This document shows positions 5,430-6,306 of a stretch of DNA of 6,306 nt, in pieces (position 1 is the stretch's first letter; each line of letters starts with the position of its first letter). Under the pieces are notes generated by a model, which saw only the letters and a list, made by a program, of their open reading frames with translations, did no database searches and had not been told where the DNA came from. The translations under genes and the position numbers were made by a program. Where the stretch lies: positions 1 to 6,306 of the forward strand of contig JAPUJX010000460.1 in assembly GCA_027295975.1 (NCBI GenBank). Direction: 5' to 3'. Origin of the DNA: Gammaproteobacteria bacterium (GTDB lineage Bacteria; Pseudomonadota; Gammaproteobacteria; Pseudomonadales; Azotimanducaceae).

Positions 5430-6306
5430 GGGAAACGTTTTCGCCGATCAACTCCACCCAATCGCCTTCGCTCACGTCATTCCCGGTCACGTCGATGAGC
5501 ATCAAATCCATGGAGATTCGCCCTCGAATCGGGCAGCGAGTTCTTTTTGTGCCTGTTCCGGCGTTATCGACAGAAACGTAACCCCGATTTGACAGCAGGC
5601 GAGGCACTCCGTCGGCATAACCGAGCCCGAGCACGGCCATCCGGCAATCATTCCGGGGGACGTACGTCGCCCCATACCCCACGCTGGTTCCGGCCGAAAC
5701 CGTTCGCAGTTGCAGAATCTGCTCTTCGAGCGTAGCCACCGTCTTCATCGGGTTAGGTCTGCCGCTGAACGGGTTACCGCCGTACAGGCCGATGCCGGGC
5801 CGGCCGATATCACCTTGAAAGTCCCTACCCATCAGGACACCGGCGGAATTGCCAATGCTCACCGGCACCCCGGGAAACTTCCCTCGCACCGTATCGAAAC
5901 GCTCGATCTGCAGCCTGTTCAAAACATGCTCCGGGTCGTCTGCACAAGCCAGGTGGGTCATCAACAAGGCGACCTCAAAACCACCGAACAACCCGCTATC
6001 GACGTTACCGGGAAACCCGAGACGTTGCATTCCCGTATCGACGTGGACGGCAATCGGCAGGTTCGGGTGTGATCGCCAAGCCTCGAGCTGCCTGGCATGG
6101 TTGATGACCGGGCGTAACCCGGCCGCCGCGAGTTGCCCCGCGCTCTCGGCGTGGACACCCTCGAAGACGTATATATCAACGCCGTCGAGGAAACCCCTCA
6201 GTTCGCAGCCTTCATCGGCGGTGGCAACAAAAAAAGTGCTACACCCCGATTGTCGCAGTTGTCTGGAAACCGCCTCGAGGCCAAGCCCATAGGCATCGGC
6301 CTTGAC
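5344..6306 (-). CDS. alr: Alanine racemase (N-terminus cut by window edge)
   Basis: Function: PLP-dependent interconversion of L- and D-alanine, giving D-alanine for peptidoglycan. Seen: 320 residues are in the window, read from 6306 to the TGA at 5344-5346. About 35 N-terminal residues are missing against a usual 355-370. The first residues in view are VKADAYGLG, whose Lys binds PLP. AVHVDTGMQRLG follows in the barrel domain. SVGYGATY carries the second catalytic base, Tyr, at codon 5674-5676. RISMDLMLIDV and the ending PYEILAGLGRRIPRVY are characteristic of the C-terminal domain. The reading frame stays open upstream of the ATG at 6030, so that ATG is internal. Its 3' end overlaps the convergent TPR gene by 86 bp. 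It could be a biosynthetic Alr or a catabolic DadX; no dadA is in view, so Alr is preferred. Confidence 0.95.
   Translation of the reverse strand, partial: VKADAYGLGLEAVSRQLRQSGCSTFFVATADEGCELRGFLDGVDIYVFEGVHAESAGQLAAAGLRPVINHARQLEAWRSHPNLPIAVHVDTGMQRLGFPGNVDSGLFGGFEVALLMTHLACADDPEHVLNRLQIERFDTVRGKFPGVPVSIGNSAGVLMGRDFQGDIGRPGIGLYGGNPFSGRPNPMKTVATLEEQILQLRTVSAGTSVGYGATYVPRNDCRMAVLGLGYADGVPRLLSNRGYVSVDNAGTGTKRTRCPIRGRISMDLMLIDVTGNDVSEGDWVELIGENVSLTEVARWADTVPYEILAGLGRRIPRVYF

Noticed and set aside
5344..6030. Alanine racemase starting at the ATG at 6030
   Set aside because: That Met is the one in DTGMQRLG, inside the barrel. The frame is open to the window edge and includes the essential KADAYG motif.

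Overview
The window is a stretch of bacterial chromosome, moderately GC-rich by eye. Gene order and protein style point to a proteobacterium, probably gammaproteobacterial; this is inferred from the proteins, not proven. It holds eight protein-coding genes packed with short gaps. Two are cut by the window edges. I see no rRNA, tRNA, insertion sequence, CRISPR array or phage gene.

Left part (1-3190, all minus strand). Three metabolic genes read right to left: an alanine dehydrogenase (2084-3190), a class III omega-aminotransferase (560-1948) and the N-terminal 175 residues of a thiamine-diphosphate enzyme of the acetolactate synthase family (1-525). Together they suggest a route in which an amine or omega-amino acid passes its amino group to pyruvate. 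Alanine dehydrogenase would then release ammonia and regenerate pyruvate, and the thiamine-diphosphate enzyme would act on a 2-oxo acid or aldehyde. The substrate cannot be read from the sequence.

Control region (3191-3326). Alanine dehydrogenase and an Lrp/AsnC-family regulator (3327-3806, plus) are divergent. This is the arrangement known for ald and aldR in mycobacteria. The region holds three perfect tandem 11-bp repeats, each containing GATC, plus a 13-bp palindrome and a 21-bp imperfect palindrome. These are the best candidates for operator DNA in the window.

Right part (3869-6306). A short-chain dehydrogenase (3869-4678, minus) with a substituted catalytic Asn position is divergent from a small exported TPR protein, probably a lipoprotein (4755-5429, plus). 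The TPR gene runs tail to tail into alanine racemase (5344-6306, minus, N-terminus cut off), and their coding ends overlap by 86 bp. Alanine racemase would feed D-alanine into the L-alanine/pyruvate pool used by alanine dehydrogenase, but it lies in a separate transcription unit.

Nothing here amounts to a clearly new system. The points most worth a second look are the aminotransferase/alanine dehydrogenase/thiamine-diphosphate enzyme set and the phased GATC repeats beside the Lrp-type regulator.
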